Positions 34,544 to 43,717 of a stretch of 57,642 nt of DNA are shown one piece after another. Numbering within the stretch: position 1 is the stretch's first letter; the number at the start of each line of letters is the position of its first letter. Under the pieces are notes generated by a model that had not been told where the DNA came from, did not search any database, and was given only the letters and a program-made list of their open reading frames with translations. A program made the translations under genes and the position numbers. The stretch is from positions 1 through 57,642 of the forward strand of contig JBKJTT010000069.1 of assembly GCA_046590205.1 (NCBI GenBank). The letters are read 5' to 3'. Origin of the DNA: DATDEW01 sp046590205 (GTDB lineage: Bacteria; Bacteroidota; Ignavibacteria; Palsa-1295).

Positions 34544-37203
34544 AACATATCGTATTTCTGCTTGTTGCAGCATCTGCGGCAACGGGGTCTCTTCATGCCC
34601 AATCGTCATCGACAATTGGCACAGAGTTTTGGTTTGGCTTTATGCCAAATCACAACGGAGCCTCAGACCGTATCACGCTTGTCGCCGCATCGTTTACACC
34701 GGTAACGATCACCGTCGAGACCTATCTCGGTGATTCGGCGAATATCAGCAAGTCAACATACATGATACAACCCTCGAACTTTGGTGATACGATCGGTTCT
34801 GTCACGATCGAGTTGAACCCGAATTCAGCAGAATCCGGAACCTATGAACTTCCTATCTACCGCTCGATCCATGTATCAAGCGATGCACCGATCTCACTCT
34901 CTGCTTATACCTATAAACGCAGCTCCGGCGAAGGGATGCTTGTGCTGCCAGTTACTACCTACGGTAGAGAGTATCGAACACTCAACTACCCGACCTACCG
35001 TTTAGAGACCGACGCATATTCAGGGCAGTTCCTTATTGTATCTCCGTTTGATGATAATATCGTTACAATAATGACGAACGCTTACACCGAGAACGGGAAT
35101 GGTACTGAGACACATGCGCCGGGTTCTTCATGGCAGGTGCAGCTTCGCAAAGGGCAAAGTTATCTTGTGCGTTCTTCGACAAAGTTTTCTACGACCGTTA
35201 CCGACCTTACCGGCTCGCATATCACGAGCACAAAGCCCATCGCTGTGATATCGGGACATCAATATACCAAACTTGACGAGCCCTATGGCTCGACATTTTT
35301 TGAGATGCTTCCGCCGGTCGAGAGCTGGTCACGGAGATATCACTACGCAAACTACGATGCTGAACGTCGCTCGACTATCGTGATCGTTGCAGCAGATACC
35401 GGTGAATTCTATTTTACGACAGAAAGCGTTAGTACCCCAATCACGCTCTATCCCGGTCAGCGTCATGAAGAAGAAGTTTATTTTAATGAAGCGTGTTATG
35501 TCGTAAGTTCGACGAACTCACGCTTTATCGCATACGAACTTCGGCGTTCATCAAAAGATATTACAACCGACGTAAAGCACTATCCGCCGTCAATGACGCT
35601 CCTGACATCACCTGATGACAGGGATAAGACCTTCATCCAGAATTATCCGCCTCTTTTTGATTCATTAAGCACAGATATTGCTGAAGAGACGGTGTTTTTT
35701 GGACATATTGATGACCTCTCTGAACTCTTCTATCAACCGACATCTCCTTATCTGCACTATATCCCTCGTACAAATCTGAACTACGGGTATGAACGCTCGA
35801 GCGGATATTCGAGCGCTCATGCAAAAAGCTTTTTCAACCGCCGTCCGGTCTCTTCAATGGTTCGCGGGACTAACGGCACTGCAAGTTTTGGTCATACCGG
35901 CTCGCTTCGCTATACCAAACGTTCTGCTGATATTGTTGCGCCACAAATTACTATCAATGCAGCCTCATGTGGTAATTATGATATTACCGTTACCGATGAT
36001 GTCGTTACCAATCCACTGACCATAGAATCCGGGCAGCTTGCAGATGTGCGTGTTATTACTCAAGAGCATGACATATCACTCATGCCACCTGCGAAGAACT
36101 ATCGTATCGTGCGCGCTAATGAGTTCGCCGTCGGTGCTCAAAGTGATAACCTGAAGCTTGAGATCATTGACCCGCGCACTGATGCATGTGCTGTTGTCTA
36201 TGTGCAAGACCTTGCCGGTAATGATACTACCTATACATTTACCTACACAGCAGGGAAAACCCCATTGCAACTTGCCAAAGGTACAGGAAATAAACTTCCT
36301 GTAGGTAAACACGTCTGCATGACAATTCCGCTCTACCCAAAGGGTGATACTGCGAGTGCGGATGTGTACATCGAGAGTGTTCGGTTAGAGAACGGACTTT
36401 CTGATCTTACGCTCCAATCTACTTCACCGACACTTCCGGCATCGTTTGGCATCGGCGATACACTCTATGTTACACTCTGTGCATACGCGGCGGATACAAA
36501 TACATTTATCGCAGATTCATTGCTTGTCTTTGCTGATTGTTATGAACGCTCGTATGCTATAAGTGGAAAAGGTGCAACAGGCTTGCTCTATGCGCATGAC
36601 GCATTCTTCACAGATAAAAAAGCAAATCAGAAATACTCTACGACCATTCGCCTTGAAAACAAAGGTGAGTTGCCGATTGCGGTGACCAATTACCGGATCG
36701 ATGGTTCACTGCGTTTCTCTGTTGACCCTGGCTTCGTGCCCCCGCCGGAGACTATCGCAAAGAAAGGATTTTTTACGGTCACTTTATTCTACGAGCCGAC
36801 AGAATATGAAGCCAAAGATTCTGCTATCATTTATTGGGATACCGACATTAATGCTCCCTATGAGAACAGTATCAAGACGTTTACCGTACTTCGGGGGACA
36901 ACGCTAAAACAACAGAGCGGTCTTCGCGGCGAAGGGTCCAACACAACGCTTTCTATCAGTTCACTCACGCCGAACCCTGCGAAAGACTTCATTGAACTTC
37001 GTTACTATAGCCCTTCAAAAGTTACTCTTACTGCCATCGACGAACTCGGCAATCAAACCATGAAGCTCGAACTCCTGCCAAGCGAAGGACCCGAAGCCAC
37101 GACACGTATCAACCTCCCGCAGCTTCCGAACGGTAGCTACACCCTCCGCCTCCAGAACGCCGACGGCGAAGTCGCCTCAAGACGGTTTGTGGTAGTCAAG
37201 TAG
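34528..37203 (+). CDS. IgGFc-binding-like surface protein with T9SS sorting domain
   Basis: 891 residues. TTG at 34528 is the start that gives a clean signal peptide (FLLVAASAATGSLHAQ), and no in-frame ATG is near. The N-terminal 330 residues begin GTEFWFGFMPNHNG and contain TSTKPIAVISGHQYTKL and FFEMLPPVESWSRRY, the pattern of the IgGFc-binding N-terminal domain found in bacterial surface proteins. A middle segment has a cysteine-bearing Ig-like domain, then a Hydin-like domain (TTIRLENKGELPIAVTNYRI). The C-terminus is a T9SS type A domain (LTPNPAKDFIELRYY, PNGSYTLRLQ, ending VVVK). It is predicted on the cell surface, probably as an adhesin. The ligand is unknown. Confidence 0.78.
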   Translation: MFTKLKHIVFLLVAASAATGSLHAQSSSTIGTEFWFGFMPNHNGASDRITLVAASFTPVTITVETYLGDSANISKSTYMIQPSNFGDTIGSVTIELNPNSAESGTYELPIYRSIHVSSDAPISLSAYTYKRSSGEGMLVLPVTTYGREYRTLNYPTYRLETDAYSGQFLIVSPFDDNIVTIMTNAYTENGNGTETHAPGSSWQVQLRKGQSYLVRSSTKFSTTVTDLTGSHITSTKPIAVISGHQYTKLDEPYGSTFFEMLPPVESWSRRYHYANYDAERRSTIVIVAADTGEFYFTTESVSTPITLYPGQRHEEEVYFNEACYVVSSTNSRFIAYELRRSSKDITTDVKHYPPSMTLLTSPDDRDKTFIQNYPPLFDSLSTDIAEETVFFGHIDDLSELFYQPTSPYLHYIPRTNLNYGYERSSGYSSAHAKSFFNRRPVSSMVRGTNGTASFGHTGSLRYTKRSADIVAPQITINAASCGNYDITVTDDVVTNPLTIESGQLADVRVITQEHDISLMPPAKNYRIVRANEFAVGAQSDNLKLEIIDPRTDACAVVYVQDLAGNDTTYTFTYTAGKTPLQLAKGTGNKLPVGKHVCMTIPLYPKGDTASADVYIESVRLENGLSDLTLQSTSPTLPASFGIGDTLYVTLCAYAADTNTFIADSLLVFADCYERSYAISGKGATGLLYAHDAFFTDKKANQKYSTTIRLENKGELPIAVTNYRIDGSLRFSVDPGFVPPPETIAKKGFFTVTLFYEPTEYEAKDSAIIYWDTDINAPYENSIKTFTVLRGTTLKQQSGLRGEGSNTTLSISSLTPNPAKDFIELRYYSPSKVTLTAIDELGNQTMKLELLPSEGPEATTRINLPQLPNGSYTLRLQNADGEVASRRFVVVK

Positions 37204-37316
37204 ATAACCATTATCCTTCAGATTTCTTGTAACCTTTGGTCAGATCAAGGTATCTTATAATATGGTGGTAAGACTTAAAGTAACAGTCTGTATCAGTGGT
37301 TACACAAATTATTTAG

Positions 37317-38045
37317 ATGATGGGATTATTACGTCTTTCCAAATACATAGTGATTTTGAGTATAGCCGTCCTACTCGTAGGATGTGATAGCAGTATTACT
37401 CCAGAACCTGAGAGGTTAGAAAGAGCACATCCGGCTCCTGTAGGAAGTGCTTTTACCTTTGACGAGTATACACTTGATACAGCGGGCATCATTACTGGTA
37501 CCCCTTATGATAAAACTACCTTCATAGACTCCATAGTTAGCAATGGTACTACTGTCGGAGGAAAGAACAACGTTACAACTTTTAGGAGAACCATAAAGCC
37601 AGATTCTACATACTATCTCACCTATTACTATAATTATGAGGACAATGGTGATTTGTCAGTATGCTACGATAACGCACTAATAGATTCTAATTGGACAACA
37701 TACCCAATTGAGTCACACAAACAAACCAAAACGACTTACTATGATTCAAGTGTCAGAACAGGTCATGTTATGAATGTAGTAACTACAATTGATTACGATT
37801 CAAATGTTTCAATAGTAATTGGAGATACAACATTTAAAGCGCACAAAATCAGAACGCAGAAAATCCAGGTATCAGATTTTAAAAAGGGGGGTAAGTTTGT
37901 ATATATCACTAATGCGTATCTTATAATTGTACCTTCGATCGGGTATATAGTTGAATGGAGAATGGAGCCATATACGGTAAACGGAATATATTATGGTAAT
38001 GAGACGGGGTTTCTTTGGATTTTAAGAGATTATCATATCCAGTGA
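37317..38045 (+). CDS. Lipoprotein of unknown function
   Basis: 242 residues with a lipoprotein signal (IVILSIAVLLVGCDSS, lipobox LVGC). The mature part is beta-rich with alternating polar residues (YYLTYYYNYEDNG, VTTIDYDSNVSIVIGDTTFKAHKI) and ends in RDYHIQ. I do not recognise a family. A second ATG three bases downstream is equally possible. Codon use is more AT-rich than that of its neighbours. It is followed by a 225-nt spacer with a GGGCACATT palindrome. Confidence 0.7.
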   Translation: MMGLLRLSKYIVILSIAVLLVGCDSSITPEPERLERAHPAPVGSAFTFDEYTLDTAGIITGTPYDKTTFIDSIVSNGTTVGGKNNVTTFRRTIKPDSTYYLTYYYNYEDNGDLSVCYDNALIDSNWTTYPIESHKQTKTTYYDSSVRTGHVMNVVTTIDYDSNVSIVIGDTTFKAHKIRTQKIQVSDFKKGGKFVYITNAYLIIVPSIGYIVEWRMEPYTVNGIYYGNETGFLWILRDYHIQ

Positions 38046-38141
38046 TGCTATACCTAATCCGGCAGGAATATTCGGACATTGAGGTTGATAAAGCAGTAAC
38101 TGGTTCATTCACAAAGTAGGTTTCTGATAGAGCGCGCAAGA

Positions 38142-38160
38142 GGGCACATTCAATGTGCCC
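38142..38160. repeat. GGGCACATT palindrome, copy 3
   Basis: GGGCACATTCAATGTGCCC followed by TACGGG, the same orientation and flank as copy 2 at 34292. It lies between the lipoprotein and the S41 protease genes. Confidence 0.82.
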
Positions 38161-38270
38161 TACGGGTCATTTTCCCCTTCCGAAATTCTCCATTACTGCC
38201 AATTCATTGGATTGGTGAAACAACTTCGGCATAGTTTGTGTATAGAAATAGGTAACGACTACTTCTTGAC

Positions 38271-39893
38271 ATGACGATTCGCCGTATATATTGGTTTTGC
38301 CTCCCCCTCATCCTAAGTGTTTCTTTGGTACGACTTGGCGCGGCGCAGTCGGGCTATACTGGCGGTGCTTCACGTGAATTCAACACAATGGAAAGCACGC
38401 ATAAGATAAATGATGTGCTCGAACTCATCAAGCGTTACTACGTCGAGCGTCCTGAAGGCAAAGAACTTGCCGATGCAGCTATCATTGGTCTGCTAGCAAA
38501 GCTTGACCCGCATTCAGTCTATATGCCTCCGAAGACAGTCGAGAAAAGCGATGAGGAGTACGGCGGAAGTTACCAAGGCATTGGGCTGACCTATACAAAA
38601 GGCAAGAAGGATACAATTATTGTTGACGGTATTGCGCCGGGTGGTCCTGCTGAACGAGTCGGTTTGCAATCGGGTGATCGCATCGTTGCTATCGACGGCC
38701 AGACGGTTGTCGGTAATGCAGATTCTATCTCAAAGAAGCTTCGTGGTCCGAAAGGAACGAGGGTTGATATAACGGTTGTGCGTTTTGGTTTATCGGAGCC
38801 GCTTGAGTTCAGCATTACGCGTGATGTTATCCCGCTTCACAGTGTAACCGCTCGTGTGATGATAGAAAACGAGACCGGCTACCTCGCGCTCGGGAAGTTT
38901 TCGGCAACGACGCATGATGAAACACGTAAAGCACTCGCCGAGCTTCGCTCGATGGGCATGAAAAAACTTGTGCTCGATCTTCGCAATAATGGCGGCGGGT
39001 TTATGGAGCAGGCGGTGCGTATCGCTGATGAATTTATCGGCGGCGAAAAAACGATTGTCTATTCAAAAGGTAGAGTACCTGTCTTTGATGAGTACGATGT
39101 TTCTCGTTCGGGCGATATGTACGAAAAGCTTCCGCTGGTTGTGCTCGTTGATGGCGGCAGCGCATCAGCAAGTGAGATACTTTCAGGTGCATTGCAAGAT
39201 CTCGACCGCGCGCCGGTCGTCGGGACAACGACATTCGGCAAAGGACTTGTGCAGCGTCAGTTCGCGCTTGGCGATGGAAGTGCTGTGCGTTTGACGATTG
39301 CAAAGTATTATACGCCATCGGGTAGAAGCATTCAACGCCCGTATAGTGGCTCGCAATATACAGAAGGTATTTCGAATGTTGAAGATGAAGAAGCAGATAA
39401 CTTCACCCATACGGCTGATCTTGTAAGCGGTGATACGACACGCCCCAAATTCACAACACCTACAGGTAGAACGATCTATGGTGGTGGCGGTATCACACCT
39501 GACTTTATAGTAAAGTCAGATACAATCACGCCGACGACACTGCGTCTGCTTTCATCAAGTGTGCTGTGGGATTATGTAACCGAATATATTGCCACAAGCG
39601 CTACTGATCTAAAGTCGAGATATACCGATAAAAGTTTTCCGAACGGCTTCAAGTTGCCAATGAATGCCTTTGCACTCGTACGTGCGAAAGCCGAAGAGAA
39701 AAAAGTGAAGATAGATGAAGTCGAGTATGAGCTTGATAAGACAAGGATAGATATTATGCTCCGCGGCGAGATCGGCAGACAGCTTTTTGGAAATAACACC
39801 AAAGCTGCATTACTGCTAAAAGTAGATAAACAATTTATGAAAGCATACTCCCTCTTCGGCGAAGCCGAAAAGATGGCAGTAATGTTTAAGTAG
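38271..39893 (+). CDS. C-terminal processing protease (S41, CtpA-like)
   Basis: 540 residues with an N-terminal signal or anchor (PLILSVSLVRLGAAQ), a PDZ domain (GIGLTYTKGKKDT through GLQSGDRIVAIDGQTV) and an S41 protease domain. The catalytic serine is S299 in GGSASASEI and the catalytic lysine K324 in TFGKGLVQ. The 25-residue spacing equals that of the plant D1 processing protease. After LTIAKYYTPSGRSI there is an extra C-terminal domain of about 150 residues. CtpA-type proteases trim or degrade periplasmic proteins and often control murein hydrolases. The stop codon lies 1 nt from that of the convergent gene, so no terminator separates them. Confidence 0.92.
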   Translation: MTIRRIYWFCLPLILSVSLVRLGAAQSGYTGGASREFNTMESTHKINDVLELIKRYYVERPEGKELADAAIIGLLAKLDPHSVYMPPKTVEKSDEEYGGSYQGIGLTYTKGKKDTIIVDGIAPGGPAERVGLQSGDRIVAIDGQTVVGNADSISKKLRGPKGTRVDITVVRFGLSEPLEFSITRDVIPLHSVTARVMIENETGYLALGKFSATTHDETRKALAELRSMGMKKLVLDLRNNGGGFMEQAVRIADEFIGGEKTIVYSKGRVPVFDEYDVSRSGDMYEKLPLVVLVDGGSASASEILSGALQDLDRAPVVGTTTFGKGLVQRQFALGDGSAVRLTIAKYYTPSGRSIQRPYSGSQYTEGISNVEDEEADNFTHTADLVSGDTTRPKFTTPTGRTIYGGGGITPDFIVKSDTITPTTLRLLSSSVLWDYVTEYIATSATDLKSRYTDKSFPNGFKLPMNAFALVRAKAEEKKVKIDEVEYELDKTRIDIMLRGEIGRQLFGNNTKAALLLKVDKQFMKAYSLFGEAEKMAVMFK

Positions 39894-39894
39894 G

Positions 39895-42800
39895 CTACTT
39901 TACTTCTACAATTTTCTTTACTTGCATAATACCATTATTATCTCTAAGGCGTAGATGGTACATTCCGCTCGTTAAAGCACCTGTGTTAAGCGTCAGAGTG
40001 TGCTCACCTTTTGCAAAGAGGGTAGGCATACTACCGCATGACCCAACTCTCTCTCCATTCATATCAATAATATCTATCTTTAGCGTCATTGCTTCAGGCG
40101 TATATATATGTACTTTGCATGTTTTACCGAGCACTGGGTTTGGCGATATACTGCGTATAGATGTGATATTACCATTTCGTAGATAACCGGATAGAGTTCT
40201 GTCGCCACAGATAGATTCATAATCGAATGGGACGGTACCGCCAGATATTGTAACTATACAGTCACTATATGATGGATCAGTCGAGTTCAATTTGCATGAA
40301 GTGAGTTCTATGTTCGATGATGATTCCGTCGTTAGTGTTGCTCTAAAGTACAGTGTTGTTGACATTTCTAATGAAGCATCGTTCTTGATATTCAGATGTC
40401 CATCGGTTAACGTTACACTATTCTTGCTCTCATATCCTATATATGTTAGCAGGTCTTGGTTGTATGACAGCTCTCCATCGAACTCCTTGATATCTGCTAA
40501 TGTGCTCTCAAGTGCTATCTCAAGAGCAATAGTGTCGCCACTTGTAGCTTTGGCTCTCAAGAGAGAGAGTGCAGTATGAATACTGGAAGGATACACAAAC
40601 TTTCTATTACATATCACATCTGTGGTAGTAACCTCACTATTACTTACGACAGTTAGGATCCCAAATGATACGCGATTGCTATCAGTAGTGTCGATGCGCG
40701 AACGTACACGTAGTTGTATCTTTTCATCGGGAGCAATATGAATGGGCATTGAGTGTTCGTCCAGATCGAAACCGTCACCTGTAAGTGTCATACTTGAAAT
40801 AGTGACCGTATCACATCCCCGATTTCTATATGTGATAGTTGTATCCGGTTCATCACATATTCTTCGGTTTCCGAAATCTACTGTATCATTCTCACAGACA
40901 AGTAGCCGGGTACCGTTAGTTATTTCCGCAGTGATGGGAATGCTTGCGATCATTGCCCTCTTTGCTCCATGCATATTGCGGGTATTTATCGTAAGTTGTG
41001 CTTCTACGATGCCTTTTAGCGTCGGAGAAAGGACGATTGTGTACTCTTCGGAATCACCCGGTGCAAGTAGGAACGGTGTTTCGCGATTAACCAGACTAAG
41101 TTGTGGATTACTGTTCAATACTATACTTGTAACAGCGAGGCTATCACATCCATTATTTGTAATGTATCCACGTTTTGAATCAGCTTTGGCGCATATTGTG
41201 AGTGGTGCGAAACTGATACTATCGGGTCCCACGGATAGTAGCCCTTCGCCGTAGGTGCATATACCGTTGAGTTCAATGATAAGTATTGATCGTAAGCCGT
41301 AACGCTCCGTTTCGTATTCAAGCATATCGCTGAACGAGCCGACAGTATTCGGAGTAAGACGAACCCTGACATTAATAGATGACCCGGGTGAAATTACGAA
41401 CGGCAAATGGAATATTGTTGCGCTAAATGGTGATTGTACCTGACCCGGTCCACTGATGAGAGTGAGCGTATCGCAGCCTTCATTGCGAATAGTTAGTATC
41501 GTGTCCTTCGGCGCACCACATAAAGTTACTGTTCCAAGATCAAGCGACATCGCAGAGCTCACGAGCTTAGGTGTTGATGCTTTTCCCATTCCGCGAAGAG
41601 CGACAGAGTTTATTTTATAGATGCCGTTGCTTTCGGATTGAATAGTTATGGTATCTTTCTGCAACCCCGGCAGTATAGGATGAAAATGAATTCTGACTAT
41701 CTGACTTTCACCTTTTGCAAGTGTTATAGGTAATGATAGAGTGTCAAAACGAAAATATGGATTGTTGTTCTTATGTATCGAAGTTATACGTAGCGGGTCA
41801 CAGCCGGTATTTATGAGCAGAATGGATGTGTCCTTGGACTCCGTGCAGAGAGTCACATTACGTAAGTCAATAAGCGAGTCCACCGCCATCAGATATGGCG
41901 CAGCAAATTCATTGACGCCGAGAAGGGGTACATATAGATTTTGTGTTTCTAGTCCGGTTTCAGCAGTAAATAGAGCGCTTCTCAAATATTGTTTTACAGA
42001 ATCCGGATTAAAGCTTACATGAAATTGCAATGTATCTCCGGGAAGTAATATCCGCGGGAGTGAGAGAGGATCAATAGTAAATGGATACTCAACGCCAAGA
42101 GGTCCGCTTGTAACTGTTATAGGTCCGCATCCGGTATTGACGAGAGCGGCTGTCTGCCTCTGAAAGTCTTCGCAACGTTCAATTGTTTTGAATGCGATAG
42201 TCTCTCTCTCACATGATAATCTTTTTTTTTCCGGTATAACACGAACCGTCACTTTAATTAAAGTATCGAATGGTGCTGTGCTATCAGACCCATATTGATA
42301 ATATCCTTGCAAATGAAGATACGTTTGATAGTCTCGCAGGGAATCATGTTCAATGAGTTTGATGATGAATGATATTCCATTTTCACTAACATACACCGGC
42401 ATGACCTGCTCGCCTAACCTAAAACTTGTCGAATCAAGCCCCCGTAATTCTTTGGATGTAATAATTAAGTTATAACATTCAGATACTACTACCGATACCG
42501 ATGTTTGTGTATCTTTACAAACTGATGTTTCAACCAGTTTCGCAGGGAAGATGAATGTGTTATTGGGTCCATCAAATGCTTTCTTCTTGCGTACGGCAGT
42601 ATCGATTGCTTTATAGATGTTGTTGTCCTTATCTGCACAGATAATAATTGTTCCTTTGCAATCATGCACAAGTCCGAAGCGGGTATCCGCCCAATAATCT
42701 GGACCACCGATTCCATGCCACGTTTTACCGCTATCGAGTGAACGGTAGATGCCATATCCGTCAGGATATGTACAGCCCGGACATGGTGCAGGACCTGTTT

Positions 42801-43638
42801 GTACGTAGAGCGCCTCGCCTGAGAACTGCACATCACTTGCCGAGCGAAAGGGAAGCGTTGTTATCTTTCTCCATGTCATCCCATAATCATCCGAACGCAT
42901 TACTTCCGTCAGATAATCATTTATATCCGAATATCCTTCAGGCGTTGCAATGAAGGTGGAAGTTCCTTTCTTTCCACGAACCGTCCAAGACTCTGTGCCA
43001 TAGTTGGACGGATGCCACGTGAGACCGCCATCACCCGTGAATACCCACTTACTAGATCTATTGCGGAATTGTGCAGCAGCGACTCCGTGTAGAGAGTCGA
43101 CAAAGTCCATACCTAAAATATTGTCGTTTGCTTTATAGACATTTCGGAATGTTCTTCCTTCATCCTGTGATAGCTCTATTGTACCTGCAAGAAAATCTGT
43201 GAGAACTAACCCCTGTGATGTTCTGCGAATGGAATTACCAAGGTGAGAACCTCCGTCTGCAGGTGTCGAGACTAACTTCCATGTGATGCCGCCGTTATTT
43301 GTCTTCCAAACCCTGCCGGCATTATGGTCACTTAGCGCCCAACCGTTGAGCGTATTTTCCATGATTATCTCATTTACGCCGAATCCGCTTCCGCTCGGAG
43401 TCTCTGAGCGTGTCCATGTCGTACCGCCATCAACGGTACGGTATATAGCAGCGGATACCGTGACCTTGCTACCGGGCACAGTCCCTGTAGCAATAAAGCC
43501 AAGGTCGTCATCATAAAAATAGATGACCGAGACACGTTCAGGGAATGTAGTTATCTTCTTCCATGTGAGTTGGGCATGGATTATCTCGGGTGCTACTGCA
43601 GCCAAAAGGAATGCGATGAGTATATGTGTGATCTTCAT
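39895..43638 (-). CDS. Large T9SS protein: Ycf48-like propeller plus Cys-paired Hydin-type domains
   Basis: 1247 residues. The signal peptide ends near IIHAQ. The N-terminal 350 residues form a beta-propeller with Asp-box motifs (TVDGGTTW, TNNGGITW, GDGGLTW, SDDYGMTW, SLDSGKTW). Six choice-of-anchor-D/ASPM-SPD-2-Hydin-like repeats of about 105 residues follow, each with a cysteine pair (for example LCTESKDTSILLINTGCD). Near residue 1050 is a cohesin-like fold (SGDTIALEIALESTLADIKEF), and the end is a T9SS type A domain (DMNGERVGS, SGMYHLRL, ending KKIVEVK). It is probably exposed at the surface as a rod-like scaffold. The upstream gene at 43718 is a shorter paralogue with nearly the same tail. 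Confidence 0.8.
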   Translation of the reverse strand: MKITHILIAFLLAAVAPEIIHAQLTWKKITTFPERVSVIYFYDDDLGFIATGTVPGSKVTVSAAIYRTVDGGTTWTRSETPSGSGFGVNEIIMENTLNGWALSDHNAGRVWKTNNGGITWKLVSTPADGGSHLGNSIRRTSQGLVLTDFLAGTIELSQDEGRTFRNVYKANDNILGMDFVDSLHGVAAAQFRNRSSKWVFTGDGGLTWHPSNYGTESWTVRGKKGTSTFIATPEGYSDINDYLTEVMRSDDYGMTWRKITTLPFRSASDVQFSGEALYVQTGPAPCPGCTYPDGYGIYRSLDSGKTWHGIGGPDYWADTRFGLVHDCKGTIIICADKDNNIYKAIDTAVRKKKAFDGPNNTFIFPAKLVETSVCKDTQTSVSVVVSECYNLIITSKELRGLDSTSFRLGEQVMPVYVSENGISFIIKLIEHDSLRDYQTYLHLQGYYQYGSDSTAPFDTLIKVTVRVIPEKKRLSCERETIAFKTIERCEDFQRQTAALVNTGCGPITVTSGPLGVEYPFTIDPLSLPRILLPGDTLQFHVSFNPDSVKQYLRSALFTAETGLETQNLYVPLLGVNEFAAPYLMAVDSLIDLRNVTLCTESKDTSILLINTGCDPLRITSIHKNNNPYFRFDTLSLPITLAKGESQIVRIHFHPILPGLQKDTITIQSESNGIYKINSVALRGMGKASTPKLVSSAMSLDLGTVTLCGAPKDTILTIRNEGCDTLTLISGPGQVQSPFSATIFHLPFVISPGSSINVRVRLTPNTVGSFSDMLEYETERYGLRSILIIELNGICTYGEGLLSVGPDSISFAPLTICAKADSKRGYITNNGCDSLAVTSIVLNSNPQLSLVNRETPFLLAPGDSEEYTIVLSPTLKGIVEAQLTINTRNMHGAKRAMIASIPITAEITNGTRLLVCENDTVDFGNRRICDEPDTTITYRNRGCDTVTISSMTLTGDGFDLDEHSMPIHIAPDEKIQLRVRSRIDTTDSNRVSFGILTVVSNSEVTTTDVICNRKFVYPSSIHTALSLLRAKATSGDTIALEIALESTLADIKEFDGELSYNQDLLTYIGYESKNSVTLTDGHLNIKNDASLEMSTTLYFRATLTTESSSNIELTSCKLNSTDPSYSDCIVTISGGTVPFDYESICGDRTLSGYLRNGNITSIRSISPNPVLGKTCKVHIYTPEAMTLKIDIIDMNGERVGSCGSMPTLFAKGEHTLTLNTGALTSGMYHLRLRDNNGIMQVKKIVEVK

Positions 43639-43717
43639 ATACTAAAGACCACTGACATCCCATTTGGTTACAGATTATTTTAGTGCAAGAATCAGTGACT
43701 AACTCTCACACTCCTTA

